Source: Streptomyces sp. WMMC940
Lineage (GTDB): Bacteria > Actinomycetota > Actinomycetes > Streptomycetales > Streptomycetaceae
Length of the DNA: 64,000 bases
Assembly (NCBI RefSeq): GCF_027460265.1
Contig: NZ_JAPZBC010000001.1
Coordinates: 2,631,501-2,695,500, forward strand
Direction: 5' to 3'
Shown: in pieces, positions 34,127 to 43,484 of the stretch
Layout of the letters: the number at the start of each line of letters is the position of its first letter
Position numbering within the stretch: the stretch's first letter is position 1
The notes under the pieces: generated by a model
What the model was told of the DNA's origin: nothing
What the model saw: only the letters and a program-made list of their open reading frames with translations
The model's database searches: none
Position numbers and translations under genes: made by a program

Positions 34127-35215
34127 CTAAACGTTGAAGCGGAACTCCACCACGTCCCCGTCCTGCATCACGTAGTCCTTGCCCTCCATGCGCGCCTTCC
34201 CCGCCGCGCGGGCGTCGGCGACCGAGCCGGTCTCGACCAGGTCGGCGAAGGAGATGACCTCGGCCTTGATGAAGCCCTTCTGGAAGTCGGTGTGGATCAC
34301 ACCGGCCGCTTCGGGGGCCGTGGCGCCCTTCTTGATCGTCCAGGCGCGGGACTCCTTGGGGCCCGCCGTGAGGTAAGTCTGCAGGCCCAGCGTGTTGAAG
34401 CCGACGCGGGCCAGTGTGGCGAGGCCCGGCTCCTCGGCGCCGACGGACTGGAGGAGCTCCATCGCGTCCTCCTCGTCGAGCTCGGCGAGGTCCGCCTCCA
34501 GCTTGGCGTTGAGGAAGATCGCCTCGGCCGGGGCGACCAGTGCGCGCTGCTCGTCCTTGAAGGCGTCGTCCGTCAACTCGTCCTCGTCGACGTTGAAGAC
34601 GTAGAGGAACGGCTTGGTGGTGAGCAGGTGCAGGTCGTGCAGGAGCTCCGCGTTCTCCGAGCCCTGGACGATGCCCTGGGAGAAGAGGGTGTCGCCCTTC
34701 TCGAGGATCTCCTTGGCCGCCTCGACCGCCGCGACCTTCGGCGCCACGTCCTTCTTGATCCGGGACTCCTTCTGGAGCCGCGGCAGGACCTTCTCGATGG
34801 TCTGGAGGTCGGCCAGGATCAGCTCGGTGTTGATGGTCTCGATGTCGTCCTTGGGTGAGACCTTGCCGTCGACGTGGACGACGTTCTCGTCCTTGAAGGC
34901 CCGGATGACCTGGCAGATCGCGTCGGACTCGCGGATGTTCGCCAGGAACTTGTTGCCCAGGCCCTCACCCTCGCTCGCGCCGCGGACGATGCCGGCGATG
35001 TCGACGAAGTCGACCGTCGCGGGCAGGACCCGCTGCGAGCTGAAGATCTCGGCCAGCTTGCCGAGCCGGGCGTCGGGGACGCCGACCACGCCCACGTTGG
35101 GCTCGATGGTGGCGAACGGGTAGTTGGCCGCCAGCACGTCGTTCTTGGTCAGGGCGTTGAAGAGGGTCGACTTACCGACATTCGGCAGACCGACGATTCC
35201 GATCGTGAGCGACAC
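34127..35215 (-). CDS. ychF: redox-regulated ATPase YchF
   Basis: A 362-aa Obg-family P-loop protein that binds ATP rather than GTP and associates with ribosomes. G1 is IGIVGLPNVGKSTLFNALTK (residues 4-23), G3 is VDIAGIVRGASEGEGLGNKF, and G4 reads FNVDEDE instead of NKxD, consistent with ATP preference. A coiled-coil insert and a C-terminal TGS domain (GVIHTDFQKGFIKAEVISFA, then GKDYVMQDGDVVEFRFNV) follow. GTG 35215 gives the standard length; longer starts upstream lack conservation. It is the first core gene right of the accessory region. Confidence 0.97.
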   Translation of the reverse strand: MSLTIGIVGLPNVGKSTLFNALTKNDVLAANYPFATIEPNVGVVGVPDARLGKLAEIFSSQRVLPATVDFVDIAGIVRGASEGEGLGNKFLANIRESDAICQVIRAFKDENVVHVDGKVSPKDDIETINTELILADLQTIEKVLPRLQKESRIKKDVAPKVAAVEAAKEILEKGDTLFSQGIVQGSENAELLHDLHLLTTKPFLYVFNVDEDELTDDAFKDEQRALVAPAEAIFLNAKLEADLAELDEEDAMELLQSVGAEEPGLATLARVGFNTLGLQTYLTAGPKESRAWTIKKGATAPEAAGVIHTDFQKGFIKAEVISFADLVETGSVADARAAGKARMEGKDYVMQDGDVVEFRFNV

Positions 35216-35397
35216 GTTGGCGACTTCCTGGAGTGAGGACTGGCTGGTGGCCGGGCCCGGGAGTGGGCCGATCCCCCAGTTTACGGGCGGCCCGCCGGAG
35301 TACGTCACGCGTGCGACGTCTCGAACTCTTGACCAAGCTCACCCAAAGGGCGTGTCCCGTGACCTACTGATCGCACATCGCGACCTACGTTGTTCAC

Positions 35398-36051
35398 GTG
35401 GAGCAGCAAAGGACTGGTACCCCGTCGAGGCAGCCGCGGCCGCAGGCCCCTCTTTCGCAGCAGGCCCCCCTCTCCAAGGGCGCCCTTATCGAGGGTGCCT
35501 CGGTGTACCGGGTCACCGCCCGGCCCGGCAGGGCGGGGCAGCCGGAAACCCCGCAACGGCCCGGGAAGCGGCCCGGCGCCCGGACCGCGCGCCAGGGCCC
35601 CCCGCTGGTGGCCGCCCTGCGCAGACTGCCGAACCCGCGGCTGACCGGACTGGGCGCCGGACTGTTCGTCTGCGTCCTCATGCTGGTGATCGGCTCGCTG
35701 GACCAGCTGCTCTTCGACGGCTCGGCCGTCGTGTACGGGGTGCTGTTCCTGCCGGTGAGCGCCCTGACCGCGTTCTGGGTGCGGAGCGCGGACCTGGTCA
35801 CCGCGCCGATCAGCGTGCCGATCGCCTTCGCCGTGGGGCTGCTCCCGATCACGGGGGGTTCGGACGGGACCGGCGGGTCCGGGGGTGTCGGCGTCCAGAT
35901 CATGGCCGTGGTCACCGCGCTGGCCGTGCAGGCGGGCTGGCTGTACGGTGGCACGCTCGTCGCCGGGCTGATCGCGACCGTGCGGAAGATCCGGCTGATG
36001 ACGACCCGGCGCCGTTCCCGCCGGCCGTCCGGGCCGCCGCGCCGGGCCTGA
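35398..36051 (+). CDS. DUF6542 membrane protein
   Basis: A 217-aa membrane protein. Residues 1-75 are polar, proline-rich and probably disordered; four hydrophobic helices (about 83-103, 107-129, 137-151 and 163-189) form the DUF6542-type domain, and a basic tail ends the protein. The start GTG 35398 follows a promoter-like region shared with the divergent ychF. The function is unknown. A conserved neighbour of ychF/ppgK in Streptomyces genomes as I recall them. Confidence 0.75.
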   Translation: MEQQRTGTPSRQPRPQAPLSQQAPLSKGALIEGASVYRVTARPGRAGQPETPQRPGKRPGARTARQGPPLVAALRRLPNPRLTGLGAGLFVCVLMLVIGSLDQLLFDGSAVVYGVLFLPVSALTAFWVRSADLVTAPISVPIAFAVGLLPITGGSDGTGGSGGVGVQIMAVVTALAVQAGWLYGGTLVAGLIATVRKIRLMTTRRRSRRPSGPPRRA

Positions 36052-36082
36052 GGACGCCCGGCACCTGACGGCACCCGACGAC

Positions 36083-36114
36083 GAGGCGCCCGTCGCATGG
36101 GTGACGGGCGCCTC
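36083..36114. terminator. bidirectional terminator
   Basis: Perfect 12-bp stem GAGGCGCCCGTC / GACGGGCGCCTC between the convergent DUF6542 gene and ppgK. Confidence 0.8.
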
Positions 36115-36161
36115 CCCATGTGCGCTGCCCCGTCCGGCCGGCGGGCGCGGTCCCGCCCTCG

Positions 36162-36905
36162 TCAGCCGTGCTCGGCCGCCGCCGTCATCGCCGCGCCGAC
36201 GATCCCCGCGTTGTTCTGCAGCTGAGCCGGGACGATCTCCGCCCGGATGTGGTGGAGCAGCGGAATGAACTTGTCCGCCTTACGACTCACGCCGCCCCCG
36301 ATGATGAACAGCTCGGGCGAGAACAGCATCTCCAGGTGGGCCAGGTACTTCTGGACCCGGCGGGCCCAGTGCTCCCAGCTCAGCCCCTCGTCCTCCTTGA
36401 CCTTGGTCGACGCCCGCTTCTCGGCCTCGTGGTGGTTCAGCTCCAGATGGCCGAGCTCCGTGTTCGGCACGAGCCTGCCGTCGAGGAAGAGCGCGCTGCC
36501 GATGCCCGTGCCGAGGGTCAGCAGCATCACCGTGCCCTTGCGGCCCTTGCCCGCGCCGAAGGTCATCTCGGCCACTCCGGCCGCGTCCGCGTCGTTGAGC
36601 ACGGTCACCGGCAAGCCGATCCGCTCGCGCAGCAGTTCGGCGGCGTCGACGTCGATCCAGTTCTTGTCGACGTTGGCGGCCGTACGGATGACCGAGCCGG
36701 TGACCACTCCGGGGAAGGTGACCCCCACGGGGCCCGACCAGCCGAAGTGCCGCACCACCTCCGCGACGCAGTCGGCCACGGGTTCGGGCGCGGCCGGGTG
36801 GGGGGTGAGTACCTTGTGGCGGGGCTCGGCGAGGTCGCCGCGGTCCAGGTCCACGGGGGCGCCTTTGATCCCCGATCCGCCGATGTCCACTCCGAAGACG
36901 TTCAT
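36162..36905 (-). CDS. ppgK: polyphosphate-dependent glucokinase
   Basis: A 247-aa ROK-family kinase phosphorylating glucose with polyphosphate (and ATP). The N-terminal phosphate site is MNVFGVDIGGSGIKGAPVDL; glucose contacts include LNDADAAGVAEMTFGAG with the catalytic Asp; GTVMLLTLGTGIGSALFLDG is the second glycine motif; and LGHLELNHHEAEKRAS replaces the zinc-binding ROK motif, as in other PpgK proteins. ATG 36905 gives the family start; an in-frame GTG lies two codons upstream. Confidence 0.95.
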   Translation of the reverse strand: MNVFGVDIGGSGIKGAPVDLDRGDLAEPRHKVLTPHPAAPEPVADCVAEVVRHFGWSGPVGVTFPGVVTGSVIRTAANVDKNWIDVDAAELLRERIGLPVTVLNDADAAGVAEMTFGAGKGRKGTVMLLTLGTGIGSALFLDGRLVPNTELGHLELNHHEAEKRASTKVKEDEGLSWEHWARRVQKYLAHLEMLFSPELFIIGGGVSRKADKFIPLLHHIRAEIVPAQLQNNAGIVGAAMTAAAEHG

Positions 36906-37004
36906 GGACACAACGTTACGAGGAAGGCCCCGCCGTCACTCCCCGACGACGGGACGTTCGCCGGACTTCCCGGGGCGCCTCGTCCCCGCTCCCCGCCCGG
37001 GCGG

Positions 37005-37985
37005 TCAGTCCTCGACGAGCGACGACGCCTCGGCTCGCAGGTCGCGGCGGAGCTCCTTCGGCAGCGAGAACGTGATCGACTCCTCGGCCGCCTTGACGAT
37101 CTCGACGTCCTCGAAGCCGCGCTGCGACAGCCACTCCAGGACCTCCTCGACCAGGACCTCGGGCACCGACGCGCCCGACGTGACGCCCACGGTCGAGACG
37201 CCCTCCAGCCAGGCTTCGTCGATCTCGTGCGCGTAGTCCACGAGGTGGGCGTCGCGGGCGCCCGCGCCCAGGGCGACCTCGACGAGCCGCTTGGAGTTGG
37301 AGGAGTTCTGCGAGCCGACGACGATCACCAGGTCCGCCTCGGCACCCATCTGCTTGACCGCGATCTGGCGGTTCTGCGTGGCGTAGCAGATGTCGTCGCT
37401 CGGCGGGGAGACCAGCAGCGGGAACTTGGTCTTCAGCCGGTCGACGGTCTCCATCGTCTCATCGACGGAGAGCGTGGTCTGGGACAGCCAGACGACCCGG
37501 GAGGGGTCGCGGACCTCGACCTTGTCCACGTCCTGGGGGCCGTCGACCAGGGTGATGTGGTCCGGGGCCTCGCCGGTGGTGCCGATGACCTCCTCGTGGC
37601 CCTCGTGGCCGATGAGGAGGATGTCGAAGTCGTCCTTCGCGTACCGCACGGCCTCCTTGTGGACCTTCGTCACCAGCGGGCAGGTGGCGTCGATGGTGGC
37701 CAGCTTGCGCTCGGAGGCCTCCTCGTGGACGACCGGGGCCACACCGTGCGCCGAGAACATGACGATGGAGCCCTCGGGGACCTCCTCCGTCGTCTCGACG
37801 AAGATCGCGCCCTTCTTCTCCAGGGTCTGCACGACGTACTTGTTGTGGACGATCTCGTGGCGGACGTAGATCGGCGCGCCGTACTGCTCGAGGGCCTGCT
37901 CCACGGCGATCACGGCACGGTCCACGCCCGCACAGTAGCCACGGGGTGCGGCGAGGAGGACGCGGCGGGCGTTCGTTGCAGTCAT
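37005..37985 (-). CDS. ispH: 4-hydroxy-3-methylbut-2-enyl diphosphate reductase
   Basis: A 326-aa [4Fe-4S] enzyme, the last step of the MEP pathway, making IPP and DMAPP. The three cluster cysteines are in [15 protein letters not shown] (about residue 19), [18 protein letters not shown] (about 103) and [19 protein letters not shown] (about 205). The catalytic Glu is in [13 protein letters not shown] and the substrate motif [16 protein letters not shown] is intact. ATG 37985 (MTATN) was chosen; ATG 37994 adds three residues. It is separated from xseA by a divergent intergenic region. Confidence 0.96.
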   Translation of the reverse strand: MTATNARRVLLAAPRGYCAGVDRAVIAVEQALEQYGAPIYVRHEIVHNKYVVQTLEKKGAIFVETTEEVPEGSIVMFSAHGVAPVVHEEASERKLATIDATCPLVTKVHKEAVRYAKDDFDILLIGHEGHEEVIGTTGEAPDHITLVDGPQDVDKVEVRDPSRVVWLSQTTLSVDETMETVDRLKTKFPLLVSPPSDDICYATQNRQIAVKQMGAEADLVIVVGSQNSSNSKRLVEVALGAGARDAHLVDYAHEIDEAWLEGVSTVGVTSGASVPEVLVEEVLEWLSQRGFEDVEIVKAAEESITFSLPKELRRDLRAEASSLVED

Positions 37986-37994
37986 GTCCCCCAT

Positions 37995-38347
37995 CGTAAG
38001 GGCGCGCCGGACGGCCCAACGATCGCCCACGGGGCTGAGACCGGTGCGGGTTCGGGACCACGCCTCGTGATCGGCACCGCGGACGGGACGTACGGGGACG
38101 AACGCTCCCATGACCGGCACCGGCACCGGCTCCGGGAAGGGGGCGGGGCGCGGGACCGGGCCGCACGCAACCGTCCGGGGCACGGGACCTCCCCGCACGG
38201 GGCGTGGCGGACACGGCGCGGACGTGGCCGGGCGCTCGCTGCGGCAGGCCCGGGCGGGGAGGAAGGGGAAACCGAACCGTCGGCCCGGCGCAGGGGTGCG
38301 GCGCCGTCGGCCCGGGCGTGTCGGAGGCTGCCGTTACGCTCGCGGGC
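37995..38347. other. divergent ispH-xseA intergenic region
   Basis: About 350 very GC-rich bases with no supported gene. It must hold the promoters of both ispH and xseA. Overlapping open frames here lack family features. Confidence 0.4.
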
Positions 38348-39559
38348 ATGGGTCTCACTACGTCAGCCGAAGCCCCGATGCCCGTCGGCGAGGTGTCACG
38401 GCTCATCGGGGGGTGGATCGACCGGCTCGGCGCGGTCTGGGTCGAGGGGCAGATCACCCAACTGTCGCGCCGTCCGGGCGCCGGGGTGGTCTTCCTGACG
38501 CTGCGCGACCCTGCGTACGACATCTCGGTCAGCGTCACCTGCTACCGACAAGTGTTCGACGCGGTCGCGGACGCCGTTGCCGAGGGCGCGCGGGTGGTCG
38601 TCCACGCGAAGCCGGAGTGGTACGCCCCGCGCGGGCAGCTCTCGCTCCGGGCCGCCGAGATAAGGCCGGTCGGCATCGGAGAGCTGCTGGCTCGGCTGGA
38701 ACGGCTGAAGCGGTCGCTGGGCGCCGAGGGACTCTTCGCGCCGGACCGCAAGAAGCCGCTGCCCTTCCTGCCCCAGCTGATCGGCCTGGTCTGCGGCCGG
38801 GCCTCGGCGGCCGAGAGGGACGTGCTGGAGAACGCCCGGCGGCGGTGGCCCGCCGTCCGGTTCGAGGTGCGCAACGTCGCCGTGCAGGGCGTGCGTGCCG
38901 TGCCCCAGGTGATCCAGGCGGTGAAGGAGCTGGACGAGCACGCCGGCGTGGACGTGATCGTCGTGGCGCGCGGCGGCGGCAGCGTGGAGGACCTGCTGCC
39001 CTTCTCGGACGAGCAGCTGGTGCGCGCGGTCGCCGACTGCCGTACGCCCGTGGTGTCCGCGATCGGGCACGAGCCGGACTCCCCGCTGCTCGATCTGGTG
39101 GCCGATCTGCGGGCCTCGACGCCGACGGACGCCGCGAAGAAGGTCGTCCCCGACGTCGGCGAGGAGCTGGACAGGGTGCAGGCGCTGCGGGACCGCGCGC
39201 TGAGGACGGTCCGCGGCCTGCTGGAGCGGGAGGAACGCGGCCTGCAGCACTGTCTGCACCGGCGCGTCATGGAGCATCCGCAGCGGATGGTGGAGGAGCG
39301 CGAGCACGAGACGGACGCCCTGGTCGCCCGTGGCCGCCGGGTCCTGGGGCACCTGCTGGACCGCGCGGACTCCGAGCTGTCCCACACCCATGCGCGCGTG
39401 GTCGCGCTGTCGCCTGCGGCGACGCTGGAGCGGGGGTACGCGGTGCTGCAGCACGAGGACGGCACGGTGGTGCGCACGGCGGGCGAGGTGGCGGCGGACG
39501 AGGAGCTGCGGGCGCGGGTCGCCGAGGGCGAGTTCCGGGTCCGGGTGACGGGCGGTTGA
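38348..39559 (+). CDS. xseA: exodeoxyribonuclease VII large subunit
   Basis: A 403-aa subunit of the single-strand exonuclease used in recombination and mismatch repair. The N-terminal OB domain ([20 protein letters not shown], then [13 protein letters not shown]) is followed by the catalytic core ([40 protein letters not shown] and [19 protein letters not shown]) and a long coiled coil ending [19 protein letters not shown] 38348 is preferred over far-upstream starts because conservation begins there. XseB lies about 100 bp downstream on the same strand. Confidence 0.95.
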   Translation: MGLTTSAEAPMPVGEVSRLIGGWIDRLGAVWVEGQITQLSRRPGAGVVFLTLRDPAYDISVSVTCYRQVFDAVADAVAEGARVVVHAKPEWYAPRGQLSLRAAEIRPVGIGELLARLERLKRSLGAEGLFAPDRKKPLPFLPQLIGLVCGRASAAERDVLENARRRWPAVRFEVRNVAVQGVRAVPQVIQAVKELDEHAGVDVIVVARGGGSVEDLLPFSDEQLVRAVADCRTPVVSAIGHEPDSPLLDLVADLRASTPTDAAKKVVPDVGEELDRVQALRDRALRTVRGLLEREERGLQHCLHRRVMEHPQRMVEEREHETDALVARGRRVLGHLLDRADSELSHTHARVVALSPAATLERGYAVLQHEDGTVVRTAGEVAADEELRARVAEGEFRVRVTGG

Positions 39560-39656
39560 GCGGCCCGGTGGGACGGGGCACGGCCTCCGGCTCCGGGGGG
39601 AAGCGGCCTGCGCGCGCACGGCCGGACGACGACAGGCGGAATTGAGGGTGGATCAC

Positions 39657-39944
39657 ATGACGGCCAGGACCCACGAGGGCGCGCTCGGCTACGAGCAGGC
39701 GCGGGACGAACTGATCGAGGTCGTACGCCGGCTGGAGGCGGGCGGCACGACGCTGGAGGAGTCCCTGGCGCTGTGGGAGCGCGGCGAGGAGCTGGCGAAG
39801 GTGTGCCGCCGCTGGCTCGACGGCGCCCGCGCGCGGCTGGACGCGGCGCTGGCGGAGCGTGACGAACCCCAGGGCGGGGCGGCTCCGGGCGCGGCCGGGG
39901 CGGGTGCCGGTGCCGGCCGGGACGAGAGCGACGCGGCCGGCTGA
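39657..39944 (+). CDS. xseB: exodeoxyribonuclease VII small subunit
   Basis: A 95-aa helical partner of XseA. The family motif [20 protein letters not shown], then [20 protein letters not shown], spans residues about 10-52. The C-terminal third is a Gly/Ala-rich extension. ATG 39657 has GAGGGTGG upstream; a TTG five codons earlier is less likely. The stop codon lies inside an 18-bp direct repeat. Confidence 0.93.
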   Translation: MTARTHEGALGYEQARDELIEVVRRLEAGGTTLEESLALWERGEELAKVCRRWLDGARARLDAALAERDEPQGGAAPGAAGAGAGAGRDESDAAG

Positions 39945-39981
39945 GGCGGCGCGCCGACCACCGCTGAGGCGGCGCGCCGAC
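39941..39981 (+). repeat. tandem direct repeat of 18 bp
   Basis: CTGAGGCGGCGCGCCGAC occurs at 39941-39958 and again at 39964-39981 (23-bp period), the first copy containing the xseB stop codon. It contains the palindrome GGCGCGCC. Confidence 0.8.
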
Positions 39982-40055
39982 ATCGGGCGCGCCGGACGGC
40001 GGGGACGCTGCGACATTCACGGGCAGGGACGGGCATAAGCACGGACCGGATTTAG

Positions 40056-40122
40056 TTGAACGTTGAGTTATTGAAAGTTGAGTGACTTACCTCACCCGAG
40101 GGCGCGAATGGTTGAACATTCA
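40056..40122. promoter_or_regulatory. repeated TTGAA-type operator upstream of nitroreductase
   Basis: TTGAACGTTGA (40056), TTGAAAGTTGA (40071) and TTGAACATTCA (40112) are spaced 15 and 41 bp apart. The third is nearly palindromic. This AT-rich block is the only likely promoter region of the nitroreductase and resembles binding sites of MarR/HxlR-type regulators. Confidence 0.5.
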
Positions 40123-40185
40123 TCTATTCCGCTCGTACGGTGAGGGCTCGGCTTGATCCTCTTTGCTCATCGGAAGGTAAGCAGC

Positions 40186-40776
40186 ATGTCCCTCGTTCTC
40201 GACCCCGCCGCCCAGGACCTCCTCTTCCGCGAGGCCCGCACCGCCAACACCTTCACCGACGAGCCGGTGACCGAGGAGCAGGTCCAGGCGATCTACGACC
40301 TGGTCAAGTACGGCCCCACCGCCTTCAACCAGTCGCCGCTGCGGGTCGTCCTGGTCCGCTCTCCCGAGGCCCGCGGGCGCCTGGTGAAGCACATGTCCGA
40401 GGGCAACCAGCCCAAGACCGCCACCGCTCCGCTGGTCGCGATCCTCGCCGCCGACAACGAGTTCCACGAGGAGCTGCCGGAGTTGTTCCCGCACTTCCCG
40501 CAGGCCAAGGACGCGTTCTTCGCCGAGCGGCCGGTCCGTGAGCGGTCCGCCGTGCTGAACGCCGCGCTCCAGGCCGCGTACTTCATCGTCGGCGTCCGCG
40601 CCGCCGGCCTGGCGGCCGGCCCCATGACGGGCCTTGACTTCGCAGGCGTGCAGAAGGAGTTCCTGGACGACGACCACACCCCGCTGATGGTCGTCAACAT
40701 CGGCAAGCCGGGCGAGGGCGCCTGGTTCCCCCGTTCGCCGCGGCTGGCGTTCGACGAGGTCGTCACCACCGTCTGA
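40186..40776 (+). CDS. malonic semialdehyde reductase / nitroreductase family protein
   Basis: A 196-aa flavoprotein of the RutE/HadB-like nitroreductase branch, using NAD(P)H and FMN. The FMN-binding lead is FREARTANTFTDEPVTEEQV and DLVKYGPTAFNQSPLRVVLV; ALQAAYFIVGVRAAGLAAGP and MTGLDFAGVQKEFL carry the conserved C-terminal motifs. Length is normal. The gene stands alone between operator-like repeats (40056-40122) and a terminator. A physiological substrate is not evident; RutE-type enzymes reduce malonic semialdehyde. Confidence 0.88.
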   Translation: MSLVLDPAAQDLLFREARTANTFTDEPVTEEQVQAIYDLVKYGPTAFNQSPLRVVLVRSPEARGRLVKHMSEGNQPKTATAPLVAILAADNEFHEELPELFPHFPQAKDAFFAERPVRERSAVLNAALQAAYFIVGVRAAGLAAGPMTGLDFAGVQKEFLDDDHTPLMVVNIGKPGEGAWFPRSPRLAFDEVVTTV

Positions 40777-40833
40777 CCGTCGCGCCGCGCCCGGCGGGAC
40801 CGTCCGCCGCTGCCGGGACGCACTGCGGCACCG

Positions 40834-40862
40834 GGCCGCCGCACCGCTTCGGTGCGGCGGCC
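40834..40862 (+). terminator. stem-loop terminator
   Basis: GGCCGCCGCACC / GGTGCGGCGGCC, 12-bp perfect stem with GCTTC loop, 58 bp past the nitroreductase stop. The following stretch to 41179 (about 317 bp) holds no gene I can support. Confidence 0.82.
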
Positions 40863-41179
40863 TCGTCGTGTCCGAGGAACCGGTGCGCGGTCGGAGGAAG
40901 CGGCGTGCGGCCCGAGCGGGCCACCCGCCCCGAGGGCACCCCGGCGCCGGTGGCGAGCGGCGCCCGGAGCCGGCCCGCTCGCCACCGTGCCGGGCGGCCG
41001 GCGCACGGGCGGGGTGCACCCCGGGCGGCGGACGGGCGAGGGCGGCGCGGCGGAAGCGGCGCAGGCCCGGGACGCGCCCCGCAGGGCCCACCCGGTCCCG
41101 GCCGTGACGTGCGACGGCCCGCCGGGCGCCCCGATCAGGCCGGCGGCCGCCGTACGTCCCGGATCACCGGATCACTCCG

Positions 41180-41734
41180 TCAGGAGGCCGGCGGAGCCGG
41201 CGACGGCGAGGCGCCGGGCCGCGCGTCGAGCGCCGCGGCCATCTGAGCGAGCCGCTCGTACGAGGCCGTACCCGTCACCACGGTCGTGGAGCCCTTGTCG
41301 GCGCGTACCAGCGCGTCGTACTTGGGACCCTCCCAGCGCTGCCAGGACTCCCCGGCCACCTGCTGGGTGCGCTCGGTCGGGGCCGCCTGCTGGGTGACCC
41401 TGGGGACGTACTTCCGCGGCGGTTCCGTGGACTGCTCGACCGCCACGTACTGCCCGTCCGGGTCCAGGAACCCGATGTGCCAGGCATGACCGTCCTCGCG
41501 CCGGAAGGTCACCGAGGTGGGCTTCCAGCCCGCGGGCAGCCCGGCCGGGGCCGCAACCGGGTAAGGTGCCGCCCGGCGTGCCGTCGTGAGCTCCACGCTG
41601 TAGTCGACGGGCTGGATCGGGTCCAGGGAGTCGTCGTGCGGAATGAAGAAGTAGATGACGCCTGCGAATGCGCAGATGACCGTCATCGACTGGATCATTC
41701 CGCGCACTGTCTGGTTGCCTCGCTTGCCTGCCAC
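41180..41734 (-). CDS. DUF4245 family membrane-anchored protein
   Basis: A 184-aa protein. A short basic N-terminus and one transmembrane helix ([20 protein letters not shown], about residues 13-32) anchor it, leaving a C-terminal domain outside the membrane. The DUF4245 domain has [34 protein letters not shown] and [17 protein letters not shown]. The tail is Pro/Ser-rich. It is divergent from glpX with a 124-bp gap. Function unknown. Confidence 0.85.
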   Translation of the reverse strand: MAGKRGNQTVRGMIQSMTVICAFAGVIYFFIPHDDSLDPIQPVDYSVELTTARRAAPYPVAAPAGLPAGWKPTSVTFRREDGHAWHIGFLDPDGQYVAVEQSTEPPRKYVPRVTQQAAPTERTQQVAGESWQRWEGPKYDALVRADKGSTTVVTGTASYERLAQMAAALDARPGASPSPAPPAS

Positions 41735-41858
41735 CGCACTATGGTCGCATCAAGGCTGCCTGCTCAAACGTGGGCCCCTCTGCTCAATTTGTCGACGTAC
41801 CGATAGAGTCGCAGCACCCTCTTCATCCGGCCGTCGTCGTACAGAAAGGTGCGCTCCG

Positions 41859-42890
41859 ATGACCGAGAATCATCTTCCGTCGCAGCTCGAGGTCTCGCCC
41901 GAGGCCCCGGACCGCAACCTCGCCCTGGAGCTCGTCCGGGTCACCGAGGCCGCCGCAATGGCCGCCGGCCGCTGGGTCGGCCGCGGCGACAAGAACGGCG
42001 CGGACGGCGCGGCCGTCAAAGCCATGCGCACCCTCGTCAGCACCGTGTCGATGAACGGTGTCGTCGTGATCGGCGAGGGTGAGAAGGACGAAGCCCCGAT
42101 GCTGTTCAACGGGGAGCGGATCGGCGACGGGACCGGCGCCGAGTGCGACATCGCCGTGGACCCGATCGACGGCACGACGCTCACCGCCAAGGGCATGCCG
42201 AACGCGATCGCGGTGCTCGCGGCCGCCGACCGCGGCACCATGTTCGACCCGTCCGCGGTCTTCTACATGGACAAGCTGGTCACCGGCCCCGAGGCCGCCG
42301 ACTTCGTCGACATCAACGCCCCGGTCTCGGTGAACATCCGCCGGGTCGCCAAGGCGAAGAACTCCTCCCCCGAGGACGTCACCGTCGTCATCCTCGACCG
42401 CCCCCGCCACGAGGGCATCGTCAAGGAGATCCGCGAGACGGGCGCGCGCATCAAGTTCATCTCGGACGGCGACGTCGCCGGCGCGATCATGGCCGTGCGC
42501 GAAGGCACCGGCGTCGACATGCTGATGGGCATCGGCGGCACGCCGGAGGGCATCATCACCGCGTGCGCGATCAAGTGCCTCGGCGGCACGATCCAGGGCA
42601 AGCTGTGGCCGAAGGACGAGGAGGAGCGACAGCGCGCCCTCGACGCCGGACACGACCTGGACCGCGTGCTCCTCATGGACGACCTGGTCAGCGGGGACAA
42701 CGTGTTCTTCGTCGCGACCGGCATCACGGACGGCGAGTTGCTGCGCGGCGTGCGCTACCGCTCCGCGACCGCGACCACTCAGTCGCTGGTCATGCGCTCC
42801 AAGTCGGGCACCATCCGGCAGATCGACTCGACCCACCGGTTGTCGAAACTGCGCGCCTACAGCGCCATCGACTTCGACCGGGCCAAGTAG
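41859..42890 (+). CDS. glpX: class II fructose-1,6-bisphosphatase
   Basis: A 343-aa Mg/Mn-dependent phosphatase of gluconeogenesis. Metal-site motifs are [18 protein letters not shown] and [17 protein letters not shown]; the lithium/inositol-phosphatase-like signature continues with [16 protein letters not shown] and [23 protein letters not shown] 41859 with AAAGGTG upstream fits the family length. It ends at a strong bidirectional terminator shared with the convergent wbl gene. Confidence 0.96.
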   Translation: MTENHLPSQLEVSPEAPDRNLALELVRVTEAAAMAAGRWVGRGDKNGADGAAVKAMRTLVSTVSMNGVVVIGEGEKDEAPMLFNGERIGDGTGAECDIAVDPIDGTTLTAKGMPNAIAVLAAADRGTMFDPSAVFYMDKLVTGPEAADFVDINAPVSVNIRRVAKAKNSSPEDVTVVILDRPRHEGIVKEIRETGARIKFISDGDVAGAIMAVREGTGVDMLMGIGGTPEGIITACAIKCLGGTIQGKLWPKDEEERQRALDAGHDLDRVLLMDDLVSGDNVFFVATGITDGELLRGVRYRSATATTQSLVMRSKSGTIRQIDSTHRLSKLRAYSAIDFDRAK

Positions 42891-42924
42891 GCCCCGCCCG
42901 GCAGGACACCGGACGCAGACACGA

Positions 42925-42975
42925 CACACGGAGAGGGGCGCCCCCATGTGCGGTGGGAGCACCCCTCTCCGTGTG
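42925..42975. terminator. bidirectional terminator glpX / wbl
   Basis: CACACGGAGAGGGG at 42925-42938 pairs with CCCCTCTCCGTGTG at 42962-42975, 14 perfect bp, between convergent genes. Confidence 0.85.
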
Positions 42976-42997
42976 TGCCCGGGTGCCGCGGTCTCCG

Positions 42998-43348
42998 TCA
43001 GGCCGCCGACGCCGCTTTCTTGATCTCCGTCTCGCGCCGCCGGCGACGGGCCAGGACGACCCTGCGCTCGGCCGCGGTCAGGCCGCCCCACACGCCGTAC
43101 GGCTCGGGCTGGAGCAGCGCGTGCTCCCGGCACTCGACCATGACGGGACAGCGGGCGCAGACCCGCTTGGCGGCGTCCTCGCGCGAGAGCCGCGCGGCCG
43201 TCGGTTCCTTGGAGGGCGCGAAGAACAGCCCGGCTTCGTCCCGGCGGCACACCGCCTCCGTGTGCCAGGGCGCATCCTGGTCTTCCCGAGCGGCAGAACG
43301 CTGGGGCGGAACGGCTACCTGCAAGGACTGATGCGGCAGTTGCAGCAC
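42998..43348 (-). CDS. WhiB-like iron-sulfur regulator
   Basis: A 116-aa Wbl protein. The four cluster cysteines are in EAVCRRDEAGLFF (about residue 34), and in the block RVCARCPVMVECREHALLQ (about 63, 66 and 72), followed by the GVWGG turn (about 86-90) and a basic C-terminal helix (RRVVLARRRRRETE). Wbl proteins bind a [4Fe-4S] cluster and partner with the sigma factor. By position next to glpX it resembles S. coelicolor wblI, but I give no symbol because that is from memory. An alternative start at M1 or a few residues later is possible. Confidence 0.92.
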   Translation of the reverse strand: MLQLPHQSLQVAVPPQRSAAREDQDAPWHTEAVCRRDEAGLFFAPSKEPTAARLSREDAAKRVCARCPVMVECREHALLQPEPYGVWGGLTAAERRVVLARRRRRETEIKKAASAA

Positions 43349-43484
43349 GGTCTACTCCTGACGACGGCTTCGCGAGCGAGAGACGATGCAGCAAGGCCTA
43401 CCCGCTGTGCGCGCGCCTATGCACTGAGTGGCAGTGGGTTCCGAACGCCGGAACTGCGGACGGCCGTTCGCGCCCACCCGTCGG

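Noticed and set aside
36120-38498. Very long open frame opposite ppgK and ispH
   Set aside because: Shadow of two well-supported genes on the other strand.
40852-41397. Arg/Pro-rich frame after the nitroreductase
   Set aside because: Composition is that of non-coding high-GC DNA and it overlaps a terminator and the DUF4245 gene.
41823-43394. Long frame antisense to glpX
   Set aside because: No family features; glpX has all metal-site motifs and a normal length.
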